From the NCBI RefSeq assembly GCF_004363245.1, contig NZ_SNYV01000013.1, positions 520,939-584,938 of the forward strand: DNA of 64,000 nt, read 5' to 3'. Below the pieces are notes generated by a model. The model saw nothing but the letters and a program-made list of their open reading frames with translations. It was not told the origin of the DNA and made no database searches. How positions within the stretch are numbered: the stretch's first letter is position 1; each line of letters opens with the position of its first letter. The translations under genes and the position numbers were made by a program. Source of the DNA: Sphingobacterium yanglingense (GTDB lineage: Bacteria; Bacteroidota; Bacteroidia; Sphingobacteriales; Sphingobacteriaceae). Shown here piece after piece: positions 52,998-61,624 of this stretch.

Positions 52998-53771
52998 ATG
53001 GATAATGTAAATCAAGATATGCAGGACGAATCGGAATATGTGAACCTTGAATTTGAAGAATTTCAGAAGATACAAACTCCTATCGAGTTACATCAGCTTG
53101 CTCAACATTGTTATTTTTATATTCAACAATGGATAGTCGAAAGCAAATATTGTAGCGAAGCTACTGCGCTCATGATTTTTTGGAATTCCACCCCCTATGA
53201 GTATGTACGTTATAGTTGGAAAACTAAGAAGGGGACCAACGAAGATCTAGATCTCATCCGGACCATCATCAATAACTTTGAGAAAGGCTTTTACCTGAAG
53301 ACAGATATAGCTTACGATCCGTCCGAAAAGATTGATTGTGCGGAGCGAATTCCAGAAATAGTATTGCAGCCTGTTATAGGAGAGGAACCTTATATCTATT
53401 TTGATGAAGAAGAAGTGCGTGGTTGGTTCGGCGAACATCTGATGAATCAAATTCAGCGATGCGATAGTACTATCGAACTCTATAATATTGCTGTGTTTTT
53501 AAAACATAAAGAATTTGAGGTCTACCAAAAGATTATAGGACATCCCTATTGTGATGTAGCCATTGCCCTCATGACGTATTGGCGTCTTGAGCACTATTCA
53601 ACGTTAAGCCTCTATGCCGAAGACTGGTTATCTATTAAGTCTATACTAGATTCTATCGAAGAAAGTTTGACCCAACAAAGATATCCGCAAGTATTCAGTT
53701 ACGATCCCAATATTGAAGTCAAACCGATAAAATGGAATATCCCGAACTATATGTTTGTTAAGATTAGCTAG
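52998..53771 (+). CDS. DUF4274-repeat protein, possible immunity protein
   Basis: A 257-residue cytoplasmic, acidic protein with two related halves: 'CSEATALMIFWNSTPYEYVRY' then 'LIRTIINNFEKGFY' in the first (about 55-100), and 'CDVAIALMTYWRLEHYSTLSL' then 'SIKSILDSIEESL' in the second (about 185-230). This is the DUF4274 pattern, often encoded near polymorphic toxin loci and suspected to be immunity-related. No toxin gene adjoins it. It opens an 8-kb stretch of similar small acidic genes. Confidence 0.72.
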   Translation: MDNVNQDMQDESEYVNLEFEEFQKIQTPIELHQLAQHCYFYIQQWIVESKYCSEATALMIFWNSTPYEYVRYSWKTKKGTNEDLDLIRTIINNFEKGFYLKTDIAYDPSEKIDCAERIPEIVLQPVIGEEPYIYFDEEEVRGWFGEHLMNQIQRCDSTIELYNIAVFLKHKEFEVYQKIIGHPYCDVAIALMTYWRLEHYSTLSLYAEDWLSIKSILDSIEESLTQQRYPQVFSYDPNIEVKPIKWNIPNYMFVKIS

Positions 53772-53919
53772 TCACTTAATGGTAAGCGCACTCAGTTGCC
53801 TCCTGAATTAAATTCTGCATGCGGTTTATCTTTTAAGGGAGATAGGAGTTTAGGGCTAGATCAAAGACTTGTTAGAAATACTTCTTGCCGACGGCAAATT
53901 GTAAAATAAGGATAACGGA

Positions 53920-53951
53920 TTGTAAAGGACCGTCCATGAACCATAAATTTG
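53920..53951 (+). promoter_or_regulatory. Predicted promoter of the WG-repeat protein gene
   Basis: TTG at 53920-53922 and TAAATTTG at 53944-53951 are 21 bp apart, matching TTG / TAnnTTTG. The transcription start would be near 53958, about 35 nt before the ATG at 53993. Confidence 0.6.
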
Positions 53952-53992
53952 AATTAGTTTAGAGGTGAAAATAGAAAAGAGTGCAAGAATAA

Positions 53993-55222
53993 ATGAATAG
54001 AGTACAGCAGATTATCTTTATCCTTTTTTTGGTAATTAATAGTAATTCTTTACAAGGACAGTCCAAGGAACAATGTCTTGAGATGCTTAATGACAATCTA
54101 CTTCTATTGGAAGGCTTCTTAGACGCAGATAAATACAGACCAACGGATCTCAAGGATTTACGAGCAGTTTTCACTGATCAGCCCTATAGGGTAGAAAATA
54201 AGATCAAAATTGATGAAGTGTACCTTTTTCCCAAGGGGTACCCGCCCATTACAAAATACGTCTATCCCAACACGTTAATTGAAGTAAGGTACGATCGGTT
54301 TGATATATCCCAAATTCTGGGAAATGATTATAGTTTTACACTAGATTTCATGGATAATATTGCAGACGCAATTTATAAAGTAAAAAAAATATACTTTTTA
54401 GACGGGACCACACAGGAAGGGGAGGATCTGATAGCTGATAAAGTGATTTCGAAACAATTTGGTAATCAAACCTTGGAGATTAAGGGGACGAAACTGATTA
54501 AAAGCTTCGATTTTAGTTTGGAAACCAATTTGAACAAAGAGATTGTTTACGAGCTTCATGAAGGCGGACAAATCATACAGACTTCTGCGGGAACAATCGA
54601 AATCATACATTGTACTAATGGATATGTACGGATTAAAGTTCCCGAATCGATGCGACATGTCATTAAGATTATAGCAGAGGATGGACAAGGGCGTCAATTG
54701 TCAAAAGTAATGTCAGGAAAAGGGGCAGCCTATAGCAGTGAGCATTTAACACCTCACATAGAAGCTGTTAAACGGGCAATAACAGCGCTCGAGAACGACG
54801 AGATCACATGTGGCGAAGTCTTTGGTGAGCTTTCCTATGAGCATATTATAGCAGATTTACAAAAGAAAGAGAACTCAGTTTTTTTAACCGAGTATTTTGT
54901 TTCTGATTTCGAGAAAGCTTCTCTCGTTTTTTGGGACAAAACACAAGTAGAGAAGAAGGTCTATCTACGTAACTCAGCTGATCAGTCTGATGGAGGTCCC
55001 GAAGTCTTTTATGAAAGATGTTCTTGTGCTGTTGCACAGGATAAGAAAAGCGGACTATTTGGAATTATTGGCTTGGATGGAAACTGGATTATTGCACCGA
55101 GTTTTTTGAAATTAAATGCACAATGGGGAAATAAGAGCTTATTTTGGGGACAACCATCTACCGAAGAGAAAAGTTTTGAGTATCTTTACGATAAAGAAAC
55201 AAGAACCTTAATAAGAATGTAA
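53993..55222 (+). CDS. Secreted hypothetical protein with a C-terminal WG-type repeat
   Basis: A 409-residue protein with signal peptide (about 1-23, 'SNSLQGQ'). Most of it is unrecognised mixed alpha/beta sequence; near the C-terminus 'GLFGIIGLDGNWIIAPSF' (about 361-378) is one unit of a WG/KWG-type beta repeat, a module common in Bacteroidota surface and immunity-like proteins. It has its own promoter. No function can be assigned. Confidence 0.68.
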   Translation: MNRVQQIIFILFLVINSNSLQGQSKEQCLEMLNDNLLLLEGFLDADKYRPTDLKDLRAVFTDQPYRVENKIKIDEVYLFPKGYPPITKYVYPNTLIEVRYDRFDISQILGNDYSFTLDFMDNIADAIYKVKKIYFLDGTTQEGEDLIADKVISKQFGNQTLEIKGTKLIKSFDFSLETNLNKEIVYELHEGGQIIQTSAGTIEIIHCTNGYVRIKVPESMRHVIKIIAEDGQGRQLSKVMSGKGAAYSSEHLTPHIEAVKRAITALENDEITCGEVFGELSYEHIIADLQKKENSVFLTEYFVSDFEKASLVFWDKTQVEKKVYLRNSADQSDGGPEVFYERCSCAVAQDKKSGLFGIIGLDGNWIIAPSFLKLNAQWGNKSLFWGQPSTEEKSFEYLYDKETRTLIRM

Positions 55223-55351
55223 TTGAAAATTCTGGCGCGTTTTAGTTTGCTTTTAATACTCATTTTTTCGCTTTAATCCATGACCATCTATTTTGATGAA
55301 GAAGAGTACATCAGATAACTTGCATTGCGGTAAGTCATATAGGCTTCTTGA

Positions 55352-55939
55352 TTAAACCTCTGTTTTACCGATCCACTTTTCCACTGATGGGGATTGATAT
55401 TTGTGCATCAGTGTCAATAATATATCGATATCATGGCTCATCAATAACATCTCCCTATATATCGGTTTTAGAAAACCTTTATCGATCATGTTTTCTAAAA
55501 AGGAAAGTAGTTCATCATAGAAACCATCGATATTTAATATAGCGATAGGCTTTCTATGTAGCCCCAGCTGTGCCCAAGTTAACATCTCGAACAGTTCTTC
55601 CAAAGTCCCGAACCCACCTGGTAGAGCTATTACTCCATCAGAAAGTTCATTCATCTTTGTCTTTCGTTCATGCATGGTATCCACGATGATCAGTTCGGTT
55701 AGCTCATGATGTGCGATTTCCTTTTTACGGAGAAAGTGGGGGAGTACCCCTATAGCCTGACCTCCGTTTTTCAATACACCATTTGCAACAGCTCCCATCA
55801 AACCCACGATGGCCCCACCATATACGAGCTCTATATTTCTATCCGCAAGACAGGCCCCAAGTCTATAGGCTTCATCCTCAAATTTTTGTTCTTTCCCTGC
55901 GCTGGATCCGCAGAATACAGTTATACGTTTTATCGTCAT
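55352..55939 (-). CDS. LOG-family phosphoribohydrolase (TIGR00730 type)
   Basis: A 195-residue Rossmann-fold protein with the LOG signature 'MHERKTKM' and 'LPGGFGTLEELFE', preceded by 'YGGAIVGLMGAVANGVL'. LOG enzymes cleave nucleoside 5'-monophosphates to base and ribose-5-phosphate; in plants and plant-associated bacteria they activate cytokinins, elsewhere the role is nucleotide salvage. The start 'MTIKRITVFCGSSAG' is standard. Minus strand, upstream of nothing obvious in pathway terms. Confidence 0.93.
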   Translation of the reverse strand: MTIKRITVFCGSSAGKEQKFEDEAYRLGACLADRNIELVYGGAIVGLMGAVANGVLKNGGQAIGVLPHFLRKKEIAHHELTELIIVDTMHERKTKMNELSDGVIALPGGFGTLEELFEMLTWAQLGLHRKPIAILNIDGFYDELLSFLENMIDKGFLKPIYREMLLMSHDIDILLTLMHKYQSPSVEKWIGKTEV

Positions 55940-55982
55940 AGGTTCTATTCTAAATTAGTAATCCACTAAGTAATTGTTTAGT

Positions 55983-56465
55983 TTAACTCTCCCAGGCAAT
56001 ATTTTTTTCTCCGTTGAGGTTAATAGAGATTGCTAGGACCTGATCTGATATTTCTTTGTTCAACACATAGTCGGCCACAATTACATCGTCGTGAAAGGCG
56101 ATGGTTTGAAGTTTTAGAGCAGCTAATAATTTTTGAATCTTTTCTGGTGTTGTTGTACCCTCCTCAATAATTTCAGTCCATTCTTCAGGTAGTTCTTCTA
56201 AGTGAAATTCCAAATATTCCAAGACAGTCTGATCTTCCTTATTGTTGAATTCCCGCCTAAGGAATTGACCGTTTTCTTCGTTGAAAGCATTAAGGTCACC
56301 CAATATTTTTGTTGCATTTAGAAAATACTGTTCATCTATTTCCTCCTCAGCAAACCACATCAAAACAATTTCCCTGTTCTGAAAATCAATAGGCAAATAA
56401 CCTTGTTCTTCCGTAATGTTTTCAACATCTACTTTCTTTAAAAATGGTAGTTCAAAATGTTTCAT
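55983..56465 (-). CDS. Hypothetical acidic protein, DUF2004-like
   Basis: A 160-residue, strongly acidic cytoplasmic protein ('FAEEEIDEQYFLNATKILGDL', 'LEYLEFHLEELPEEW', 'DDVIVADYVLNKEISDQVLAISINLNGE'). The pattern recalls DUF2004, a family found among immunity-type proteins, but I hold this loosely. It lies 43 bp upstream of the LOG gene on the same strand and may be cotranscribed with it. Confidence 0.6.
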   Translation of the reverse strand: MKHFELPFLKKVDVENITEEQGYLPIDFQNREIVLMWFAEEEIDEQYFLNATKILGDLNAFNEENGQFLRREFNNKEDQTVLEYLEFHLEELPEEWTEIIEEGTTTPEKIQKLLAALKLQTIAFHDDVIVADYVLNKEISDQVLAISINLNGEKNIAWES

Positions 56466-56554
56466 ACTATTAGTCTGTTTAAAAATTTAAGAAACAGTCG
56501 TTGGATAATTAAATCTCCGATCGACTGGAACCATTGACAAGAACGGCATCGCTC

Positions 56555-57259
56555 TCATTTTTTGATCAATAGTTCGGATATTTTTTGTGCTGTCGGTTTT
56601 ACGTTTTTTGAATTTTCTTCACACACGTCGAGCTCGAGACAATTATCATCCGTCCACCCCACAGCATTACAGGTCCCATCGTCATATCTATCAGCCAGAG
56701 TTTTATAAAGATTTTTGAACTTCAGGGGCAATACCTCTGGATAAGCAAAATCACAGACTGTCACTGTAGCACAATTCATTAAATCTTGTCCATTGATCGC
56801 AACCAAGTTATTTATTGGATTATAGATCCATTCCCTTATATACCAAAATTCGTTGTCACAATCTTCATCCGAGTCCTCATCAATCCTACATTCACTTACA
56901 AATTTATACTCCTCGTTTTTTGTGATATTATAAATAGAAAACTCCATCAGATCGTTGCCTGAGATGAGGTATTCATTGTTGTTGGAATGCCTGATATATT
57001 GATAGAATAATTTTCCAAAAGCATATCTGGAAGTAAATATCTGACAACCTGTTTTATCGAACAGTTTTATATTTTGGCAGCTGATTGATTTACCATAATT
57101 ATGAGTTATATCATAAGAATGGTTGTAGTTGTCGATGATCAATTTGAATTCGTCCGTCAAAGAATGAACTTCTTGATCTACAAAATACGCCTTTTCAAAA
57201 ATGTATTCATATTGCTCAAAATACTTTTCATAAGTAATACTGTCCGCAAAGTTTTTCAT
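56555..57259 (-). CDS. Hypothetical protein, unrecognised
   Basis: A 234-residue, acidic, cysteine-containing protein without a signal peptide ('YEKYFEQYEYIFEKAYFVD' start; 'REWIYNPINNLVAINGQDLMNC' mid; 'YDDGTCNAVGWTDDNCLELDVCEE' near the end). Beta-rich composition with repeated 'ISGNDLMEFSIYNI'-like strands suggests a propeller-like or SUKH-like fold, but no family is recognised. Its surroundings suggest an immunity-type gene. 89 bp before the DUF2004-like gene on the same strand. Confidence 0.65.
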   Translation of the reverse strand: MKNFADSITYEKYFEQYEYIFEKAYFVDQEVHSLTDEFKLIIDNYNHSYDITHNYGKSISCQNIKLFDKTGCQIFTSRYAFGKLFYQYIRHSNNNEYLISGNDLMEFSIYNITKNEEYKFVSECRIDEDSDEDCDNEFWYIREWIYNPINNLVAINGQDLMNCATVTVCDFAYPEVLPLKFKNLYKTLADRYDDGTCNAVGWTDDNCLELDVCEENSKNVKPTAQKISELLIKK

Positions 57260-57495
57260 TCCATAAGCTTTCTCAATGGTTAAATATATTCAAAAATGAT
57301 CAATCAGGAGAATAAATCTGTTCTTGGCATTGATCCGCAGAAATAATCTAGTATGGAATAATATCTAATGAGGATAAGTAGTTACTGAAGCCACACAACT
57401 GAATTATTTTTTTAATTTTACAGTACACAGAAAGCGGAAAGTATAAACGCCTTAAAAAATACAGCGGATTTTATTTCAACACATATTACAAGCAC

Positions 57496-58650
57496 ATGTC
57501 ACAGATACCCTTTTTACTAACGAATGAGCAGCGGCAATACCTAGGCATAACAGCGGTTGCAGATTCCTGGGAGCTTGTTGCATTTTCGGACTGTTATTTA
57601 TACTATGATAAAGATACTATTGTAAAGCAGATCACCGTTAGTGAGGACTCATATTATGAACGCGATTTATTGGAAGAAACCGCAGAGAGTAGGACCATAC
57701 TCTTACCTAAAACCGCTAAAGGCAAACCTAAGAAATTAAATCACTCTGCTATGTCATCCTTTAAGGGAATAGGAGTATACTTTAGTTTCAGTTCCACTTA
57801 TCTCTCCCTCTCAAACTATACAACACAGACCACCTTTTTCGAACATCGTTTCGAAAATGGAGATCTCGATTTTTTAAGAGACTGGTTGGATAATTGGGTA
57901 AAAGAGAGCTCAGAATCCGATCTCGAGGAAATTACCGAATTCAAAAATGGGCTGCGTCAAAATTGTAAGTATAAAGAAGGTGATTTTTTTACTTTCAAAA
58001 TCGGACGTAGAGAATGGGGATTTGGACGGATTCTCCTAGATGTTTCCAAGCTGCTCAAACAGAAAGACATGAGAGAAAGCAAAAACTATGGCTTAACCAA
58101 TTTAATGGGCAAACCTTTGATCGTAAAAGTATATCATAAAATAAGTCGGACCCCTACAGTGGACCTAGAAGAGTTGGCTCGAGAGAAGGCACTACCGTCT
58201 CAAGGCATTATGGACAATCACTTTTTTTATGGGCAGAATCCCATTATCGGGCACAGGGCGCTAGAGATAGAGGAACTGGATATGCTTATATCCTACGGAC
58301 AGAGTATAAATTACGAAGATAGTGATTGCGTTTACCTACAATATGGACTTATATTTAAAGAAACTAGCATTTCTAAATACAATAAATTTCTGTCCATTGA
58401 AGGCAAAAGCTATTCGGAAAACCCCTATACAAACGACGGCATAGGGTTTGGCTTAGAACTGGATTATCTGCAAGCCTGTATTGGAGACGATAGTAATAAT
58501 CCATATTGGTTAGATACAGAAAATCACTCCAGTAAATACGATTTACGTAATCCGTTGAACAACGGGATAAAAGAAGAGGTTTTCAACGTATTTGGCTTAG
58601 ATCCTGATATATCCTATGCCGGGAATTTGGCATTAACACAGAAAAACTAA
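57496..58650 (+). CDS. Imm26-like hypothetical protein
   Basis: A 384-residue cytoplasmic protein. The central segment 'CKYKEGDFFTFKIGRREWGFGRILLDVS' (about 154-181) resembles the core of Immunity protein 26, a family attached to polymorphic toxin systems; the N- and C-terminal parts ('LLTNEQRQYLGI', 'SYGQSINYEDSDCVYLQYG') are unrecognised. It is alone on the plus strand, with convergent AraC/GyrI gene beyond its terminator. Confidence 0.68.
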   Translation: MSQIPFLLTNEQRQYLGITAVADSWELVAFSDCYLYYDKDTIVKQITVSEDSYYERDLLEETAESRTILLPKTAKGKPKKLNHSAMSSFKGIGVYFSFSSTYLSLSNYTTQTTFFEHRFENGDLDFLRDWLDNWVKESSESDLEEITEFKNGLRQNCKYKEGDFFTFKIGRREWGFGRILLDVSKLLKQKDMRESKNYGLTNLMGKPLIVKVYHKISRTPTVDLEELAREKALPSQGIMDNHFFYGQNPIIGHRALEIEELDMLISYGQSINYEDSDCVYLQYGLIFKETSISKYNKFLSIEGKSYSENPYTNDGIGFGLELDYLQACIGDDSNNPYWLDTENHSSKYDLRNPLNNGIKEEVFNVFGLDPDISYAGNLALTQKN

Positions 58651-58752
58651 AATTAGATACTTACTAAGTGTCGCTGCTTATTGTTCAAAAGAAAGAGCTT
58701 AAAGAATGGTAAAGGTGATTTGTAGTAAGAGAAGCCCATATTTGGTCCAAAT

Positions 58753-58780
58753 AATAGAGAGCCTTCTTGGCTCTCTATAT
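58753..58780. terminator. Bidirectional terminator between Imm26-like and AraC/GyrI genes
   Basis: ATAGAGAGCC (58754-58763), loop TTCTT, GGCTCTCTAT (58769-58778): a perfect 10-bp stem with a short AT-rich tail on both sides, located between two convergent genes. Confidence 0.75.
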
Positions 58781-58791
58781 TAGTCCTCTGC

Positions 58792-59736
58792 TTACAATGG
58801 TTTTACAGGAATACAGATTTCCAGGATGAATTTCTTCTCTGGGTGTTGATTATTGTCATTATGATAAATTTCATAAGGACTGGCTTCTCTTGGCTGATAG
58901 CCACTTTCAGATAGCCAGGCATACATCGTATTCCAGGCCTTTTCAAAATCTTCGATACCTATCTCAAAATAACCTACAGCGTACTTACCTTCCTCCGTTT
59001 GGGATTTCCGGATTTCCCCCTCTACATCCACATCTCTATCTACCGCCAGGCAAGCATCGTTACGCATCTTTTCGACTTCAGTTATAGAGGGATCATCATG
59101 GTAGATTGATACCGCTTTTGTATTTGCGTTTAGTAAACCTCTTGGAGCGGCCCATTTAAAGAGTTCTTCGTAAGCTCTTCCAATCTGATTAAAGGCTCCC
59201 GTACGACGATAGCAGATTAGCTTTAATGCAGGCATTTGTTTGATTTCAATTTTAGTGTCCATAAGTATTAATTGTTTTAATTCGACACTACAAAATTGGG
59301 CATCTATCTGTTGAATATTTTTGCCGATCTTGCTCACTGCATTGCCATTCTTGCTATATCGGATTCCTTCTTTACTAAAAATGCCTTTTGCTTCTTGTCT
59401 GAATTCTTTAGCACTCACATTAAAGTGCTTTTTGAAAGACCTACTAAAGGACGATATGTTTTCAAAGCCACAGTCCAATGCAATGCTAGCAATAGATAGT
59501 TTCGTCTCGCTCTGGAGTAAGCGACCCACTTTTTCCATTCTTATACGTGAGACATATGTATTGGGCGTTTCACCTGTCATGAGCGTGAATATTCTGTGAA
59601 AATGGAAAGGAGAGAAGGATGCAATATCAGCCATTTTTGACAGGTCGATAGTTTGATCTAGATGCTGGTCAATATATTCCATTACCCGAATAATACGGTT
59701 TATGTATTCCTTTTTGCTTAAGTCTTTTGAGTTCAT
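58792..59736 (-). CDS. AraC-family regulator with C-terminal GyrI-like effector domain
   Basis: From the ATG at 59736 the protein has 314 residues. The N-terminal 110 carry the two helix-turn-helices of AraC ('IDLSKMADIASFSPFHFHRIF', 'LSIASIALDCGFENISSFSRSF'), and from about 160 a GyrI/SoxS-effector-type small-molecule-binding domain follows ('IEIKQMPALKLICYRRTGAFNQI', 'FEIGIEDFEKAWNTMYAWLSESGY'). Such Rob/BmrR-like regulators respond to drugs or other aromatic ligands. No obvious target gene adjoins it except the divergent DUF4375 gene. Confidence 0.9.
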   Translation of the reverse strand: MNSKDLSKKEYINRIIRVMEYIDQHLDQTIDLSKMADIASFSPFHFHRIFTLMTGETPNTYVSRIRMEKVGRLLQSETKLSIASIALDCGFENISSFSRSFKKHFNVSAKEFRQEAKGIFSKEGIRYSKNGNAVSKIGKNIQQIDAQFCSVELKQLILMDTKIEIKQMPALKLICYRRTGAFNQIGRAYEELFKWAAPRGLLNANTKAVSIYHDDPSITEVEKMRNDACLAVDRDVDVEGEIRKSQTEEGKYAVGYFEIGIEDFEKAWNTMYAWLSESGYQPREASPYEIYHNDNNQHPEKKFILEICIPVKPL

Positions 59737-59816
59737 TGCCACAAAGATAGTTAACTTCATTAGGCTGTCGTTTGCAAATCTTGCTGACTTGATTCAGATT
59801 AACCTAATTGATTATA

Positions 59817-59824
59817 TATATTTG
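59817..59824 (+). promoter_or_regulatory. Putative -7 box of the DUF4375 gene
   Basis: TATATTTG matches TAnnTTTG exactly and would start transcription near 59831, about 82 nt before the ATG at 59913. The nearest plausible TTG (59789-59791) is 25 bp away, a little long. Confidence 0.45.
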
Positions 59825-59912
59825 TCTGTACCAATAATTGTTTTGGATTAATATAACCCTATGGCAGCACTTATGTATAACAAGATTGTTTGTTTTTTTA
59901 AAAATAGAGCGT

Positions 59913-60365
59913 ATGAAGAATTTAGATAATGAGTGGTTTGATTTCACGATAAAATATGTCGACAAATTAAACGATAACGACGGAAATTGGGATGCCCTTA
60001 GTGAAGAAGAACAGGAGTTAGCTGCACTTTGGCGACTCGAAGCCGATATGTACAACGGGGGCTTTTTACAATTTTTCTGCAATTGGGGACCTCTTTGCTT
60101 TGAGTACGCTATACGGGCATTAACTAAGCTACAGGCCGAAGAGTGTTTAGCCATCCTGCAGCAACAGTGCGGTATCATTATGCGCTTGGAGAATAATAAA
60201 GAAATCAAAGCACTCTGGGACATCCCTAAATTTTTGACAGAAGACGAATTGAACGAAATCAGCGATGTCCTCGATCTAAAGTATTGGGATAATCAAGATG
60301 ATATCGTGAGCAAGACACTGCATACTTATTCAGTACTTTACGAAGCTTCAATAGCCGATGGATAG
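59913..60365 (+). CDS. DUF4375 / DMP19-like protein
   Basis: From the ATG at 59913 the protein has 150 residues and starts 'MKNLDNEWFDFTIKYVD'. The family hallmark is 'MYNGGFLQFFCNWG', and it is very acidic ('WDALSEEEQELAALWRLEAD'). DMP19 of Neisseria is a DNA mimic that sequesters a repressor; other DUF4375 members occur in immunity loci. An in-frame extension upstream (to 59838) has no family resemblance. It is followed by a hypothetical gene after 12 bp. Confidence 0.8.
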   Translation: MKNLDNEWFDFTIKYVDKLNDNDGNWDALSEEEQELAALWRLEADMYNGGFLQFFCNWGPLCFEYAIRALTKLQAEECLAILQQQCGIIMRLENNKEIKALWDIPKFLTEDELNEISDVLDLKYWDNQDDIVSKTLHTYSVLYEASIADG

Positions 60366-60377
60366 ATTTGATTATTT

Positions 60378-60953
60378 ATGACCAAGACAGAACTACAAAC
60401 CAAGCTAACGATTTTATATCAAACGCTCTTTGATCTAGATCCGAAAGAAAATAACGAAATGGACAAAAACTGGTTAAATGGTATCACACCATTTGTTAAC
60501 AGTATTCCTGATAAGAATTTTCCATTTTTCTTGTTGGTCGAAGAGGTAGGTGATACCGTTGAGTTTATTATCAATACCCGAACTGCTGATTTATTTCGGG
60601 CCGAAAGCGAAGACCTAAATAATGATAAAGATTTTATTCCGCAGATCAGAGTAAAAGACCATTGGGAGTCATTTGAGTTTGATATCTCCACCTTACTGCT
60701 TACCGAATATGTGGACTGGCTTTGGCAACAGACTACTGATAAGTTAGAAATGTCAATTTCAGGGTATGGGATATATGTTCCGATTAAAGAATATTGGAAC
60801 CAATTTCTGAATCCCTTCTCGTATCCCAATAAGATTTGGATCGGCAAGGAAATGAAATCAATTATCCTGCTGCAAAATGAAAGCGGCCTGTTGAAGTGTC
60901 TAGCAAAGGATAAATCGACTTTAAATGAAGCACAGAGAATATTGGAGCGTTAG
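60378..60953 (+). CDS. Hypothetical protein, unrecognised
   Basis: A 191-residue cytoplasmic protein ('QTKLTILYQTLFDLDPKENN' start; 'WESFEFDISTLLLTEYVDWLWQQTTD' mid; 'YPNKIWIGKEMKSIILLQNESG' late). No signal peptide or membrane segment. I do not recognise the family. It is 12 bp downstream of the DUF4375 gene and probably cotranscribed, so it may share an immunity-type role. Confidence 0.68.
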   Translation: MTKTELQTKLTILYQTLFDLDPKENNEMDKNWLNGITPFVNSIPDKNFPFFLLVEEVGDTVEFIINTRTADLFRAESEDLNNDKDFIPQIRVKDHWESFEFDISTLLLTEYVDWLWQQTTDKLEMSISGYGIYVPIKEYWNQFLNPFSYPNKIWIGKEMKSIILLQNESGLLKCLAKDKSTLNEAQRILER

Positions 60954-61070
60954 ATTCAGACCCGAAGTTGAAACTTTAATATTTTAATTGATTTTCTCGG
61001 GACTCAAGTATTAAACTTTTTCACTAATATTGAAAAAACAATGTTTACTTACAATATCAAAACTCCCACC

Positions 61071-61559
61071 ATGCGTCTCATTACATTATCACTTTTGCTC
61101 TTATGTGTCTTCGCGACGCAGGCCCAGCAAGCCACTGTTTATAACCCCAACGCCGATGCCCAAGCTGAAATAGCAACGGCACTTACACAGGCCAAAGCCG
61201 AAAACAAACACGTGTTTCTACAGATTGGTGGTAACTGGTGTAGTTGGTGTTTACTGTTTAATAAATATGCTCACGAAAACGATACGATCAAGACAGCCTT
61301 TGATAAAAACTATGTAGTTGTCCATGTCAACTATAGCAAAGAACAAAAAAACGAAAAGCTATTGGCTTCTTTGGGATACCCTCAACGGTTCGGCTTTCCT
61401 GTATTTGTTGTACTTGATGCAAAGGGTAATCGTCTGCATACACAAAATACAGCACTTCTAGAGCAGGGGCATGGTTATGATACCGAGAGAGTATTAGGCT
61501 TTTTGGAGAACTGGTCGCCTAAGGCGTTGGATCCCGCCAGTTATGCAGAGAGAAAGTAA
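61071..61559 (+). CDS. Secreted thioredoxin-like protein
   Basis: From the ATG at 61071 the protein has 162 residues with a clean signal peptide ('MRLITLSLLLLCVFATQAQ'). An ATG ten codons upstream (61041) is also possible. The thioredoxin fold has a CxxC active site in 'IGGNWCSWCLLFNK', the following 'KYAHENDTIKTAFDKNYVVV', and the cis-Pro loop 'FGFPVFVVLDAKGN'. It is likely a periplasmic thiol oxidoreductase or a DUF255-like relative. Alone, 66 bp before an AraC regulator. Confidence 0.87.
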   Translation: MRLITLSLLLLCVFATQAQQATVYNPNADAQAEIATALTQAKAENKHVFLQIGGNWCSWCLLFNKYAHENDTIKTAFDKNYVVVHVNYSKEQKNEKLLASLGYPQRFGFPVFVVLDAKGNRLHTQNTALLEQGHGYDTERVLGFLENWSPKALDPASYAERK

Positions 61560-61624
61560 ATTCCAATTGTTTTCCTGTTCAGTGGAGGAGAATAAAATAA
61601 GTTCTTCTGTAGCTCATTCTAAAT

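Noticed and set aside
52821..53075. An 84-codon minus-strand frame overlapping the start of the DUF4274 gene
   Set aside because: Its last ~50 residues look protein-like, but the N-terminal part is antisense to a supported gene and no promoter or start lies in the gap. It could be a gene remnant but I cannot support it as a CDS.
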